This document shows, one piece after another, positions 1 through 8,410 of a stretch of DNA of 44,268 nt. A program made the translations under genes and the position numbers. Each line of letters starts with the position of its first letter. Within the stretch, counting starts at the first letter, position 1. The notes beneath the pieces were generated by a model that was not told the origin of the DNA, searched no databases, and saw only the letters and a program-made list of their open reading frames with translations. The stretch lies in assembly GCA_017577575.1 (NCBI GenBank), contig PKRG01000021.1:1-44268 (forward strand). Reading direction: 5' to 3'. Source of the stretch: Acidimicrobiia bacterium (lineage in GTDB: Bacteria > Actinomycetota > Acidimicrobiia > Spongiisociales > ZC4RG35).

Positions 1-419
1 GGGAACCGCAGCGGGCAGCTCACCGCGAACGCGTTCTGCGCATCGCCCATGAGCGGCGCGCGCGGCACGATCTCCACCCAGTGGACCTGCGGATCGAGCA
101 GCTCCTCGACCCGCGCGTCGGGGCGCGCCGCGCACGCCTCGATCGAGCAGCTCTCCGGGTAATTGCCGCGGAAGAACGCCGTGTCGACGATGATCCCCCG
201 AACGATCCCGGGCAGCCCGAGCCGCACCAGGCACCAGTCGAACCCGGGGGTCCTGCGCCGGCGCGTCTCCCAGCCGTCCATCCACTTGCCGCGGTCCGTG
301 AACACCCCTTCCTTCCACACGGGCGCGGCGGGGTTGATCAGATTCGACGCCGGGGCGAAGAACTCGTCGTTGCACCAGACGACTTCGCCGCCGTAGCGAG
401 CGGATGCGAGATCCACCAA
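1..419 (-). CDS. alc: Allantoicase, 3' part cut by window edge
   Basis: Allantoicase hydrolyses allantoate to ureidoglycolate and urea, the step after allantoinase in purine breakdown. About 139 N-terminal residues are present. They read LVDLASARYGGEVVW, then a DEFFAPASNLINP stretch, then DRGKWMDGWETRRRR and a DWCLVRLGLPG segment, all hallmarks of the family, followed by an EIVPRAPLMGDAQNAF stretch. The C-terminal half lies outside the window. The start is uncertain: an in-frame TGA lies at 428-426, and after it come CTG (425), TTG (419) and GTG (416). TTG is chosen because a GAAGGGG Shine-Dalgarno sequence sits 9 nt upstream. The gene begins 2 nt after the allantoinase stop, so the two are almost certainly cotranscribed. 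Confidence 0.88.
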   Translation of the reverse strand, partial: MVDLASARYGGEVVWCNDEFFAPASNLINPAAPVWKEGVFTDRGKWMDGWETRRRRTPGFDWCLVRLGLPGIVRGIIVDTAFFRGNYPESCSIEACAARPDARVEELLDPQVHWVEIVPRAPLMGDAQNAFAVSCPLRF

Positions 420-421
420 GG

Positions 422-1720
422 TCAGTCACCCCTTCGCAGCAAGACGCCTGGCCGGGGCCCTCCGGCCCCGTCGCCGTGGACCTGGACCCCTCTGAGGTAG
501 GTGGCGACGACGCATCCCGCCAGGCTCATCCCATGATATGGAGTGAGCGGGTGGCGTTGCCGGAGCCGTGACTGGTCGACCTCGGTGACGCCATCGGGGT
601 CGAAGACGACGAAGTCGGCGTCCTGGCCCGGCGCGATCCGGCCTTTGCGGTGGCCCAGCCCCGCCAGGTCGGCGGGAGCCGATGCCAGCCACCGGGCCAG
701 GTCGACGAGACCGAAGCCACGCCGACGGGCGCCGTCCCAGGTGGCGGCCAGCCGCAACTCGAGCGAGGCGATCCCGCCCCAGGCGGCGAGGAAGTCTCCG
801 GTGCTCGACTCCTTCACCTCCGGAGGCGCCGGGGAGTGGTCGGAGACGACCATCGTCAGGACTCCTTCCCGCAACGCCTCCCACAACCGCTCCCGGTCAC
901 CGGCGCCCCGGATGGGAGGGGCGCACTTGAAGGCGGTGGCGCCGTCGGGGATCTCGGCGGCGTCGAAGGTCAGGTAGTGGGGACAGGTCTCGCCGGAGAG
1001 CCCGCTCTCGGCCAACGCCTCGACGGCGGCGGCGCTCGACACGTGGAGGACGTGGGCCGTCACTCCGGTGCGGGAGGCGATGCCGGCGACCTGTCGGATA
1101 GCGCTCGCTTCCGCCTCCGGCGGGCGGGTCGCCAGGTACGTGGCGTAGCGACGAGGGTCGCCGGCGGGAGCGAGGAGGTGGTCGGGGTCTTCGGCGTGGA
1201 CGAGAAGCGGCACGCCCGCCGCTGCCAGCACGGAAGCGACTCGGCCCAACGCCGCCGCCGGGAGCGGGGAGAACTCTTCGACTCCCGAGTCGACCATGAA
1301 GGCCTTGAAACCGCAGACGCCCTCGGCGACCAGCCCGTCCACGTGCTGTTCCGACCCGGGTACCACCCCGCCCCAGAACGCCACGTCACATGCAACGGCA
1401 GGCCGCGCCGCGTCCCGCTTTTGGTGCAGGGCGGCGACGTCGACGGTCGGAGGGATCGAGTTGAGGGGCATGTCGACGATCGTTGTCGTGCCGCCGGCGA
1501 CCGCGGCTCGGGTGGCGGTGGCGAAACCCTCCCACTCCGCCCGTCCCGGCTCGTTGACGTGGACGTGGCCGTCGACGAGGCCGGGGAGGACGACCAGGTC
1601 ACCGAAGTCGACGTCGGCGGGGCCATCACCGACCTCGACGATCGAGCCGCCCTCGTGTCGGATGGTGGCGGGACGAACCTCTCCGTCGACGACCACTCGA
1701 CGGCTGCGCAGGGTGGGCAT
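422..1720 (-). CDS. allB: Allantoinase
   Basis: Zinc amidohydrolase that opens the hydantoin ring of allantoin to give allantoate, in the cytoplasm. The dihydroorotase-like metal site is visible: GLVDGHVHVNEPG (HxH), FKAFMVDS with the lysine that is carboxylated in the family, VHAEDPDHL, HVLHVSS, and VVSDHSPAPPEVK with the final aspartate. The CPHYLTF segment favours allantoinase over dihydroorotase, and the allantoicase immediately downstream confirms it. About 432 residues is normal. The ATG at 1720 is preferred over the TTG at 1729 because a TAGGTT -10 box (1733-1728) lies 7 nt upstream of the ATG, giving a leaderless mRNA and overlapping the TTG. It is divergent from the aminotransferase gene. 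Confidence 0.93.
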   Translation of the reverse strand: MPTLRSRRVVVDGEVRPATIRHEGGSIVEVGDGPADVDFGDLVVLPGLVDGHVHVNEPGRAEWEGFATATRAAVAGGTTTIVDMPLNSIPPTVDVAALHQKRDAARPAVACDVAFWGGVVPGSEQHVDGLVAEGVCGFKAFMVDSGVEEFSPLPAAALGRVASVLAAAGVPLLVHAEDPDHLLAPAGDPRRYATYLATRPPEAEASAIRQVAGIASRTGVTAHVLHVSSAAAVEALAESGLSGETCPHYLTFDAAEIPDGATAFKCAPPIRGAGDRERLWEALREGVLTMVVSDHSPAPPEVKESSTGDFLAAWGGIASLELRLAATWDGARRRGFGLVDLARWLASAPADLAGLGHRKGRIAPGQDADFVVFDPDGVTEVDQSRLRQRHPLTPYHGMSLAGCVVATYLRGVQVHGDGAGGPRPGVLLRRGD

Positions 1721-1727
1721 GAGTCGC

Positions 1728-1785
1728 AACCTAACCGCCGGGGACGCAGCCGGGCGGCTTCATGCGTGCATGGATACGTTAGGAT
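1728..1785. promoter_or_regulatory. Divergent promoter region with a CATGC/GCATG palindrome
   Basis: Region between allB (leftward) and the aminotransferase (rightward). TAGGTT on the minus strand (1733-1728) is a good -10 box for leaderless allB. On the plus strand TAGGAT (1780-1785) could be a -10 for the aminotransferase, leaving a leader of about 120 nt. Between them, CATGCGTGCATG at 1761-1772 has two perfect 5-nt arms around GT and could bind a dimeric regulator of ureide use. No regulator gene is adjacent, so the operator role is a guess. Confidence 0.35.
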
Positions 1786-1913
1786 CGGAGCATGGTCCCG
1801 TTGATCCCGATGCAGTGCCGCCGGGGCCTGTACGCAGCTCCATAGGTCGCCCTCCATCACGCCTGCGCCACGCGCCAGTTCCTGCACGCCTGCTCACCCG
1901 ATGGAGGTAAACC

Positions 1914-3194
1914 ATGAGCGACCTTCTTGCCCGCCACGAGAACATCATCGCCCCGGTCATCGCCTTCGACACCGAAGTGATCGCCGAACGCGCCGAAGGC
2001 TTGTGGGTGACCGACGTGAACGGCAACCGCTGGGCCGACTTCGCCTGCGGCACCGCCGTCACCAATCTGGGCCACAACCATCCCGCGGTGGTCTCCGCCG
2101 CCCACGACCAGCTCGACCGCGTCATGCACTCCGGCTGCATCTTCCGCTACGACTCGGTGGTCGAAGCCGCCGAGCGCCTCGCCAAGATCACCCCGCCGGG
2201 GATCGAGAAGTTCGGTTTCGCCAACTCAGGCGCCGAGGCCGTCGAGGCGGCCGTCAAGCTCGCCCGCTACCACACGAAGCGCCAGGGGGTCATCACCTTC
2301 CGCGGCGCCTTCCACGGCCGCACCATGGGCTCGGTGTCCTACACGACCTCCAACGCCAAGTACCGCGACGGCTACCACCCGGTCCTGGGATCGACGTTCG
2401 TCGTGCCGTTCCCGCACCCGTACCGGTGGGGCGTCTCCGAGCAGGAGGCCGTCGAGCGGTCCCTCCACGAGCTGCGGCTCCTGTTCAAGCACGTCGTGAC
2501 GCCCGAGAACATCGGCGCCATGCTCATCGAGCCGGTGCAGGGCGAAGGCGGCTACTACCCCGCGCCTGCCGCCTTCCTCGAGGAACTGCGCGCCATCTGC
2601 GACGAGCACGGGATCATGCTCGTCTTCGACGAGGTCCAGACGGGCTTCGGCCGCACGGCCGAATGGTTCGCCGCCGACCACTTCTCCGTCGATCCCGACG
2701 TGATCGCCATCGGGAAGGGCATCGCCAACGGACTTCCCCTCTCCGCCTACGGGGCGTCCCGGGAGGTGATCGACGGATGGCCGGTAGGAGCGCACGGCAC
2801 GACCTTCGGGGGCAACCCCGTCAGCTGCGCCGCTGCCGTGGCGGTGATGGACACGATGGGGGATCTGCTCCCCCACGCCCGTCAGCTGTCGAAGCAGGCG
2901 TTCGACCGCTTCGAGGAGCTGGCCCAGCGTCATCCCACCATCGGCGACGTGCGCGGCTTGGGCCTGATGATCGGCGTCGAGCTGGTGTCGGATCGCGAGC
3001 AGCGCACACCGGACAAGGCAGCGTTCAAGCACGTCCAGAAGTACTGCTTCGACCGGGAGCTGATCATCATCGAGTGCGGGCCCGACGGCAACATCATCCG
3101 CTTCATCCCGCCGTTGATCACGACCTCCGAGGAGCTGGACTGGGCGATCGACCTGATCGACGCCGGCCTCACCGATTGGGAAGCCACTCGCTGA
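1914..3194 (+). CDS. Class III (omega) PLP aminotransferase, GabT/AGXT2-like
   Basis: Cytoplasmic pyridoxal-phosphate aminotransferase of about 426 residues. It shows the SGAEAVEAAVKLAR phosphate-binding region, the FRGAFHGRTMG loop, EPVQGEGGYYP, the FDEVQTGFGRT motif with the cofactor-binding Asp, and IAIGKGIANGLPLSA with the Schiff-base lysine. HGTTFGGNPVSCAA completes the fold signature. Annotation as 4-aminobutyrate aminotransferase would be usual. Its position opposite allantoinase makes a glyoxylate-consuming (alanine-glyoxylate type) or beta-alanine aminotransferase equally plausible, because ureide breakdown ends in glyoxylate. The ATG has a strong GGAGG ribosome binding site 6 nt upstream. 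It ends 3 nt before the convergent DUF456 gene. Confidence 0.9.
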   Translation: MSDLLARHENIIAPVIAFDTEVIAERAEGLWVTDVNGNRWADFACGTAVTNLGHNHPAVVSAAHDQLDRVMHSGCIFRYDSVVEAAERLAKITPPGIEKFGFANSGAEAVEAAVKLARYHTKRQGVITFRGAFHGRTMGSVSYTTSNAKYRDGYHPVLGSTFVVPFPHPYRWGVSEQEAVERSLHELRLLFKHVVTPENIGAMLIEPVQGEGGYYPAPAAFLEELRAICDEHGIMLVFDEVQTGFGRTAEWFAADHFSVDPDVIAIGKGIANGLPLSAYGASREVIDGWPVGAHGTTFGGNPVSCAAAVAVMDTMGDLLPHARQLSKQAFDRFEELAQRHPTIGDVRGLGLMIGVELVSDREQRTPDKAAFKHVQKYCFDRELIIIECGPDGNIIRFIPPLITTSEELDWAIDLIDAGLTDWEATR

Positions 3195-3197
3195 ACG

Positions 3198-3680
3198 TCA
3201 CGTCAGCCAGATGACGGCGACGAGCCAGGCGGCGGCGACGAGCAGCCCGGCCGCCAGCTCGATGCCGATCGACAACCCGACCGCTCCGAGCGATGCCTTC
3301 GTCGACGGCCAAGCCCGGTCGTGGCCCACCCGGCGTCGCTCGGCGAGGTAGGTGCCTGCCACGAACCCGATGGGGGCGCCGATCAGCGGGACCACGAAGA
3401 AGCCGACGATGGCCAGCGCCCCGGCGACATAGAGCGTCGCCTTGGGGATGCCGGCGGTCCGGAGCCGCCTGCCGGGGATCAGGAACTTGACGACCTGAGC
3501 GATCGCGGCCACCAACACGGCGCCGATGGCGACGGCCCATGCCCTGGCGCCTCCGGTCAGCCCCGCCCAGAGCAAAACGGCCGCCACCTCGAGTATCAGC
3601 CCGGGCAGGACGGGGATCAAGATCCCGGCGAGGCCCACCAGGATCACGAGCCCGATGACGACCTCGCCGATCGGATCCAC
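3198..3680 (-). CDS. DUF456 family integral membrane protein
   Basis: About 160 residues, almost entirely hydrophobic, with several glycine-rich membrane segments. The pattern IPVLPGLILEVAAVLLWAG near the N-terminus and GAPIGFVAGTYLAERRR in the second half is typical of the DUF456 (YqgC-like) family, whose biochemical role is unknown. The GTG at 3680 (VDPIGEVV) is chosen because the frame further upstream is arginine-rich and overlaps the preceding lipoprotein gene. The gene starts 14 nt after that lipoprotein's stop, so the two are probably cotranscribed. Confidence 0.82.
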   Translation of the reverse strand: MDPIGEVVIGLVILVGLAGILIPVLPGLILEVAAVLLWAGLTGGARAWAVAIGAVLVAAIAQVVKFLIPGRRLRTAGIPKATLYVAGALAIVGFFVVPLIGAPIGFVAGTYLAERRRVGHDRAWPSTKASLGAVGLSIGIELAAGLLVAAAWLVAVIWLT

Positions 3681-3694
3681 GGGTGGATGGTACG

Positions 3695-4513
3695 TCAGCC
3701 GCCCACCGGAGCGCCGGCACAGGCCTCCTCTCCGGGGAACAGCGGCCGGGCCTTGATGCCCAGCTCGTCGCCGTCCCACGCCCATCGCGTGGCAGCGTCG
3801 GCGGCACCGAAGATGTCGAGGAGCCGGTTGACGTCGGCGCCCTCCACAGCGATGCACCTCCAGCCCAAGGCCCAGTCCGGCATCTCGTCGAAAGGCACCT
3901 CGAGGGGCCAGTCCTCGACGGCTCCGCCGGCGCCGTCCATGGGGATGGGTGGCCCGGCCGCCACCTGGAGGCGGTCGGGCTCGTAGGGGCGGCTGTCGCC
4001 TGCGGCGGCCGCCTGGTCGAGGGTCTGGACGATCTCTTCGGCCAGCAGACGATCGGTGGAGCCGCCTTCGACCATGCCCAGTCCCACGACCCCGAAGCGG
4101 TGGGGCCCCGACTCGTCGTAGTAGGTGATGAAGTCGGTGGGGGCGTCGGCGACCATCTCCGCCCCCGACTCGTCGATGTGCTCGTCGATGTCGGGCAATC
4201 CGAGCTCCGACACCAGTTCGATCACCTCCGCCAGCGCCTCCTCCGAGATCGTGGTGACCAGGACGTTGGGAAGGAGCGGTCCCGGGAACTCCAGGGTCGT
4301 CGGGCCGGCGAACACCAGGCTGCGGTCCGCGGTCAGCACGAACCGCGGCATCCGGTCCAGGTTCGCCTCCACGGGCAAGAACCCGCCCTCGGAGGTGACG
4401 GTGAGGACGACGGCTCGGGGATCATCCGGCAGCGTGAGGGCGAGCCGGGCGCCACCGCTTCCACAGGCGGCGACCAACAGCAACGAAACGGCGGCGGGGA
4501 CGAGTCTGTGCAT
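3695..4513 (-). CDS. Predicted lipoprotein of unknown function
   Basis: A 272-residue protein starting MHRLVPAAVSLLLVAACGSGG: a short basic n-region, hydrophobic core and LVAAC lipobox give a clear type II signal peptide, so the mature protein should be anchored outside the membrane by its lipid-modified Cys. The rest is soluble and acidic, and I do not recognise a domain. Two features stand out: an ITYYDESGPHRFGVVGLG segment and a Trp-rich MPDWALGWRCIAVEG stretch. The gene lies between the terminator after acs and the DUF456 gene, so it probably has its own promoter, though I could not place one. The function cannot be inferred from the sequence. Confidence 0.82.
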   Translation of the reverse strand: MHRLVPAAVSLLLVAACGSGGARLALTLPDDPRAVVLTVTSEGGFLPVEANLDRMPRFVLTADRSLVFAGPTTLEFPGPLLPNVLVTTISEEALAEVIELVSELGLPDIDEHIDESGAEMVADAPTDFITYYDESGPHRFGVVGLGMVEGGSTDRLLAEEIVQTLDQAAAAGDSRPYEPDRLQVAAGPPIPMDGAGGAVEDWPLEVPFDEMPDWALGWRCIAVEGADVNRLLDIFGAADAATRWAWDGDELGIKARPLFPGEEACAGAPVGG

Positions 4514-4566
4514 GGAACTGCGACGCTGCCCGCCGGCTCCCGGTTCCCACCGCAGGCTCGCAACGA

Positions 4567-4594
4567 GAAAGCGGGGCGGTCCCGCCCCGCTTTC
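4567..4594 (-). terminator. Hairpin terminator downstream of acs
   Basis: A perfect 13-bp inverted repeat (GAAAGCGGGGCGG and its complement) with a 2-nt centre lies 21 nt beyond the acetyl-CoA synthetase stop. There is no long T run, as is common for actinobacterial terminators. The perfect symmetry would allow it to act in both directions. Confidence 0.75.
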
Positions 4595-4614
4595 GACGCA
4601 TACGGCCCGGAGGC

Positions 4615-6564
4615 TCAGTCTTCGGTCTGGAGAGCCGCCTTCTGGGCGATCTCTTCGACCACGTCCTGGTTGGCGAGGGTCGTGACGTCTCCGAGCTGGC
4701 GGTTCTCGGAGATGTCTCTCAGCAACCGGCGCATGATCTTGCCCGAGCGTGTCTTCGGCAGGTCGTCGGTGAAGACGATCGACTTCGGCTTGGCGATCGG
4801 CCCGATGTGGTCGGCCACGTGCTGGCGCAGCTCGTCGATGAGAGCCTGGTCGCCGACGACGCCCTGTCGCAGGGTGACGAAGGCGGCGATCGCCTGGCCC
4901 GTCAGCTCGTCCTTGCGCCCGATGACGGCGGCTTCGGCCACCGCCGGATGCGCCACCAAAGCCGACTCCACCTCCATCGTGGAGATGTTGTGGCCCGACA
5001 CGAGCATCACATCGTCGACGCGGCCCAGCAGCCAGAAGTATCCGTCTTCGTCCTTCTTGGCCCCATCGCCGGGGAAGTAGAGGCCGGGGAACCGCGACCA
5101 GTATGTGTCGATGAACCGCTGGTCGTCGCCCCAGATGGTGCGGGCCATCGACGGCCAGGGCCGGGTGATGGCGAGGAATCCGCCCCCGCCCGGGTTCACG
5201 GGCTTGCCCTCGTCGTCGACGACCTCGGCGGCGATCCCCGGGAGCGGCATGGTCGCCGACCCCGGCTTGGTGGTCGTCACCCCCGGCAGCGGCGAGATCA
5301 TGATCGCCCCGGTCTCGGTCTGCCACCACGTGTCGACGATCGGGCAGTTCTTGCGCCCGATGTTCTCGTGGTACCAGATCCAGGCCTCGGGGTTGATGGG
5401 CTCGCCCACCGTCCCGAGCAGCCGGAGCGACGACAGGTCGTGCTTGGCGGGATGCTCGTCGCCCCACTTCATGAACGCCCGGATGGCGGTGGGGGCGGTG
5501 TAGAAGATCGTGACCCCGTATTCCTCGATGATCTGCCACAGCCGGTCCGGGGCCGGGTAGTTGGGAGCGCCCTCGTAGATGACGCTCGTGGTCCGGTTGG
5601 AGAGAGGGCCGTAGACGATGTAGCTGTGGCCGGTCACCCAGCCGATGTCCGCCGCGCACCAGTAGACGTCGGTGTCCGGCTTGATGTCGAAGACATCGGA
5701 GTGGGTGGTCACGACCTGGGTCAGGTAGCCGCCCTGGGTGTGGACGATCCCCTTCGGCTTCCCGGTCGTTCCCGACGTGTAGAGGATGTACAGCGAATCC
5801 TCGGCGGCGAGCGGCACTGCCTCGCACTCGTCGGTCTGGTCTTCGACCAGGTCGTGCCACCAGATGTCGCGGCCTTCCTCCATGTGGACGTCCGCCCCGG
5901 CCCGCCGCAGGACTATGACCTTCTCCACGCCGGAGGTCTGGGCGAGGGCGAGGTCGGTGTTCGCCTTGAGCGGCACCTGCTTGCCGCCGCGCCACGCCGC
6001 GTCCTGGGTGATGACGACCCGGGCGTCGGCATCCGAGATGCGGCTGGCGAGGGCGTCGGAGGAGAAGCCCCCGAACACCACCGAGTGCACGATCCCGAGC
6101 CGGGCACAGGCCAGCATGGCCACCGGCAGCTCCGGGACCATGCCCATGTAGATGGCCACCCGGTCGCCCTTCTGCAGGCCGAGCGACTTCAGGGCGTTGG
6201 CGAACCGACGCACCTCCGAGGCGAGCTCTCCGTAGGTGATGGTGCGCTTGTCACCCGGCTCACCCACCCAGTGGTAGGCGACCTGGTCGGCGTGATCGGG
6301 AAGGTGCCGATCGAGGCAGTTGTACGACACGTTGATCTCGCCGTCGGTGAACCACTTGAAGAAGGGCGGGTTCGAATCGTCGAGAGCCTGGGTCGGTTCC
6401 TTGAACCACGTGAGGCGCGTCTTTGCCTGCTCCAGCCAATACGCTTCGAAGTCGGCCGCGGCCTGCTCGTGGATGCCGGGCTTGGCGTTGGCCTGGGCCG
6501 TGAAGTCTGGCGAAGGCGGGAAGCTGCGGTCTTCGCTGAGCAGGTTCTCGATCGCCTGGGTCAT
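4615..6564 (-). CDS. acs: Acetyl-CoA synthetase (AMP-forming)
   Basis: Activates acetate to acetyl-CoA via acetyl-AMP. The 649-residue length matches the family. Visible motifs: VFGGFSSDALASRI, the P-loop-like YILYTSGTTGKPKG, the VDTWWQTETGAIM adenylate motif, YFWLLGRVDDVMLVSGHNIS hinge region, and PKTRSGKIMRRLLR with the catalytic lysine that is acetylated in many bacteria. The ATG at 6564 (MTQAIENLL) has a GGAAGGAG ribosome binding site. A TAGGAT -10 box lies near 6600-6595, giving a short leader. It is divergent from the YczE-like gene. Confidence 0.97.
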   Translation of the reverse strand: MTQAIENLLSEDRSFPPSPDFTAQANAKPGIHEQAAADFEAYWLEQAKTRLTWFKEPTQALDDSNPPFFKWFTDGEINVSYNCLDRHLPDHADQVAYHWVGEPGDKRTITYGELASEVRRFANALKSLGLQKGDRVAIYMGMVPELPVAMLACARLGIVHSVVFGGFSSDALASRISDADARVVITQDAAWRGGKQVPLKANTDLALAQTSGVEKVIVLRRAGADVHMEEGRDIWWHDLVEDQTDECEAVPLAAEDSLYILYTSGTTGKPKGIVHTQGGYLTQVVTTHSDVFDIKPDTDVYWCAADIGWVTGHSYIVYGPLSNRTTSVIYEGAPNYPAPDRLWQIIEEYGVTIFYTAPTAIRAFMKWGDEHPAKHDLSSLRLLGTVGEPINPEAWIWYHENIGRKNCPIVDTWWQTETGAIMISPLPGVTTTKPGSATMPLPGIAAEVVDDEGKPVNPGGGGFLAITRPWPSMARTIWGDDQRFIDTYWSRFPGLYFPGDGAKKDEDGYFWLLGRVDDVMLVSGHNISTMEVESALVAHPAVAEAAVIGRKDELTGQAIAAFVTLRQGVVGDQALIDELRQHVADHIGPIAKPKSIVFTDDLPKTRSGKIMRRLLRDISENRQLGDVTTLANQDVVEEIAQKAALQTED

Positions 6565-6727
6565 GGAGCTCCTTCCGCGTGACTTCTCCTTGCATCCTAT
6601 GACCGATTCGACGAGCTTGCCTGCGAGGACTCCAGATCGCGCTCCGATCTGCCGATGAGACCTTCGGCTACCGATTGGACCCGGCCCGCCCGATACTTTT
6701 TCCAGGTCTTCCGGTCCACCACCGACC

Positions 6728-7414
6728 ATGAATCTCACCCTCAAACGTCCGTCTCTGGCTCAACTCGCGCGCTACCTGGTTGGCATCGTCGTCGTGTCGA
6801 CGGGGGCAACCCTCGGCATCAAGTCACAGCTCGGCGCCGCGCCCTACGACGCGCTGTTGGCCACGATCACCGACCACACCGGCATGCCGTTCTGGGCGTC
6901 GGCGTGGCTGCTGCAGGCCGTGTGGATCGCGTGGATCTCGAGAGAGGGTGGGAGGTTCGACATCGGCACGCTGCTCCACTCGCTCTCGTTCGGCCCGATC
7001 ATGTCCGTGATGCTCGGCATGGTGCCGGAGCCGACGTCGACGCTGATGTCGGTCCTGTACCTGGCCGCCGCCGTCACGGGCATCGCTTTCGGGCTGTGGC
7101 TGTACCTCGGAGCCAAGTTCGTGGCGGGGATGGTCGACACGCTGTTCGAGACGCTGGTCGACCGTCACGGCTGGCATCCAGGAGCGGTCCGCACGCTCTT
7201 CGATTTGGCCTGCGTCGCCATCGCCTGGATCGGCTCCGGCCCGGTCGGCATCGGCACAGTCGTGTTGGCTCTGGGTGTGGGGCCGCTGCTGTCTGCTCTC
7301 GACGCCGGCTTGCTGAGACCCGCCACCTGGCGGGGCATACCGCTCGGCAGGCCCGAGCCCGTGCATCTGGAGCTCGTCGACACGACGGAGTACCGAATCC
7401 TCGATCCCCACTGA
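6728..7414 (+). CDS. YczE/YitT-like integral membrane protein
   Basis: A 228-residue membrane protein with about five hydrophobic segments. STGATLGIKSQLGAAPYDALL near the N-terminus is the signature of the YczE/YyaS/YitT group; members are uncharacterised permease-like proteins. A hydrophilic C-terminal tail of about 30 residues follows the last segment. There is no Shine-Dalgarno sequence; a TACTTT box about 30 nt upstream may be the -10. It is followed by a hairpin-rich 233-nt gap. Confidence 0.85.
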   Translation: MNLTLKRPSLAQLARYLVGIVVVSTGATLGIKSQLGAAPYDALLATITDHTGMPFWASAWLLQAVWIAWISREGGRFDIGTLLHSLSFGPIMSVMLGMVPEPTSTLMSVLYLAAAVTGIAFGLWLYLGAKFVAGMVDTLFETLVDRHGWHPGAVRTLFDLACVAIAWIGSGPVGIGTVVLALGVGPLLSALDAGLLRPATWRGIPLGRPEPVHLELVDTTEYRILDPH

Positions 7415-7426
7415 GGACGCATCAGG

Positions 7427-7619
7427 GGCTCCTCTCGGGACTCTGCTACGTGGGCCTGTCCTGGGCCTGCGGAGGAGAAGAGAGGAGCCTCCTCGATCGG
7501 CGAGTGATCCCGCACGTGCACCGCTTCGGGCCTCCGCCTCCGGGCGGAGGCCCGGGCGCGTGGATGCTGGAGTCGGCGATCCTCGCCGACTATCACTTCC
7601 TGGGAGGCGCCAGCCTCTC
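7427..7619 (+). other. Hairpin-rich leader of the SLH protein gene
   Basis: The 233-nt gap between the YczE-like gene and the SLH gene holds four inverted repeats in a row. A: 7427-7436 with 7480-7489 (GGCTCCTCTC, 43-nt loop). B: 7527-7538 with 7543-7554 (12 bp, TCCG loop). C: 7571-7579 with 7583-7591 (9 bp, TCC loop). D: 7602-7608 with 7613-7619 (one G-T pair). The left arm of A could also pair with GAGGAG at 7473-7478, an alternative fold. B could terminate the upstream transcript. C and D lie just before the ribosome binding site and could affect translation. I do not recognise a known riboswitch class. Confidence 0.5.
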
Positions 7620-7647
7620 CGCAGACACAGAGAAGGGGGAATTTCTC

Positions 7648-8394
7648 ATGTCCAACCGCTATCGACTCGCCGCGCTCGCGGCCGTTGTGGCCATGCTGGC
7701 CGTCCCGTCGGCGGTGACGGCCTCCCACACCTTCGTCGACGTGAGCGACTCCAACGTCCATCACGACGACATCACCTGGCTGCAGAACGCGGGCGTCACC
7801 CGGGGATGCAACCCGCCGGCCAACACCGAGTTCTGCCCCGACGAGCCCGTGCTGCGCCAGGAGATGGCGTCGTTCATGCGCCGCCTGGCCGAGAAGCGGG
7901 TGGTCGACGCGGCGACGGTGGCGGGTCTGACCCCCGGCGAGATAGCCCACGGGTACGCACGGAAGGGAGCGACCGAAGCCGGGAGCCTGAACGGGGTGAG
8001 AAAGCTCGAGGAGATCCGGATCACGGTGCCCGCCGACGGCTATCTCCAGCTCAGCGGCGCGGCGTCGTTTCGGGACGACGACGGCGGGTCGATGCTGGTC
8101 TGGCTCCAGCTCGACAAGACCACCTGTGAGGCATCGCCGGAGGACGCCGCCCGGATCGGCTTCGGATATGCCTCCACCGCGGGCAACGACGACAACTCGA
8201 TCGTGGACACCGCGTCCGCTCAGGGCATGGTGGCCGTGACCCGCGGGACGCACACGGTCACGTTGTGCGGATACAACACCCAGGGACCGGCTTCCGTCTT
8301 CGGTCCGAACATCGTGGCCGTGTTCTTGAAGAACGCGGCCGTCTCGGCGGATCTGCAGTCCGAGGATCCCCTCGAACTGCCTCTCTCCGACTGA
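7648..8394 (+). CDS. Secreted protein with N-terminal SLH-type domain
   Basis: A 248-residue exported protein. Residues 1 to about 27 form a Sec signal peptide (MSNRYRLAALAAVVAMLAV, then an ASH-type cleavage site). One S-layer-homology-like repeat follows: FVDVSDSNVHHDDITWLQNAGVTRGC, then FCPDEPVLRQEMASFMRRL. The C-terminal part has beta-rich stretches (ITVPADGYLQLSGAASF; GTHTVTLCGYNTQG) and four Cys that could form disulfides. It ends acidic, without a sortase or lipid signal. A single SLH repeat suggests weak wall association or a role in a surface complex. The ATG has an AAGGGGGA ribosome binding site. Confidence 0.8.
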   Translation: MSNRYRLAALAAVVAMLAVPSAVTASHTFVDVSDSNVHHDDITWLQNAGVTRGCNPPANTEFCPDEPVLRQEMASFMRRLAEKRVVDAATVAGLTPGEIAHGYARKGATEAGSLNGVRKLEEIRITVPADGYLQLSGAASFRDDDGGSMLVWLQLDKTTCEASPEDAARIGFGYASTAGNDDNSIVDTASAQGMVAVTRGTHTVTLCGYNTQGPASVFGPNIVAVFLKNAAVSADLQSEDPLELPLSD

Positions 8395-8410
8395 TCCGAG
8401 CCGTCCGGGC

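Noticed and set aside
650..1804. Long open frame on the plus strand opposite allantoinase
   Set aside because: Its Arg/Gly/Asp-rich composition has no domain and mirrors the codons of the allantoinase on the other strand; GC-rich DNA gives many such shadows.
4807..6582. 591-codon plus-strand frame opposite acetyl-CoA synthetase
   Set aside because: It is antisense to a certain gene, lacks recognisable motifs and has no ribosome binding site.
6655..7647. Extension of the SLH protein frame far upstream through the YczE-like gene
   Set aside because: The extended part is in another frame of the YczE gene, and the signal peptide plus ribosome binding site at 7648 set the real start.
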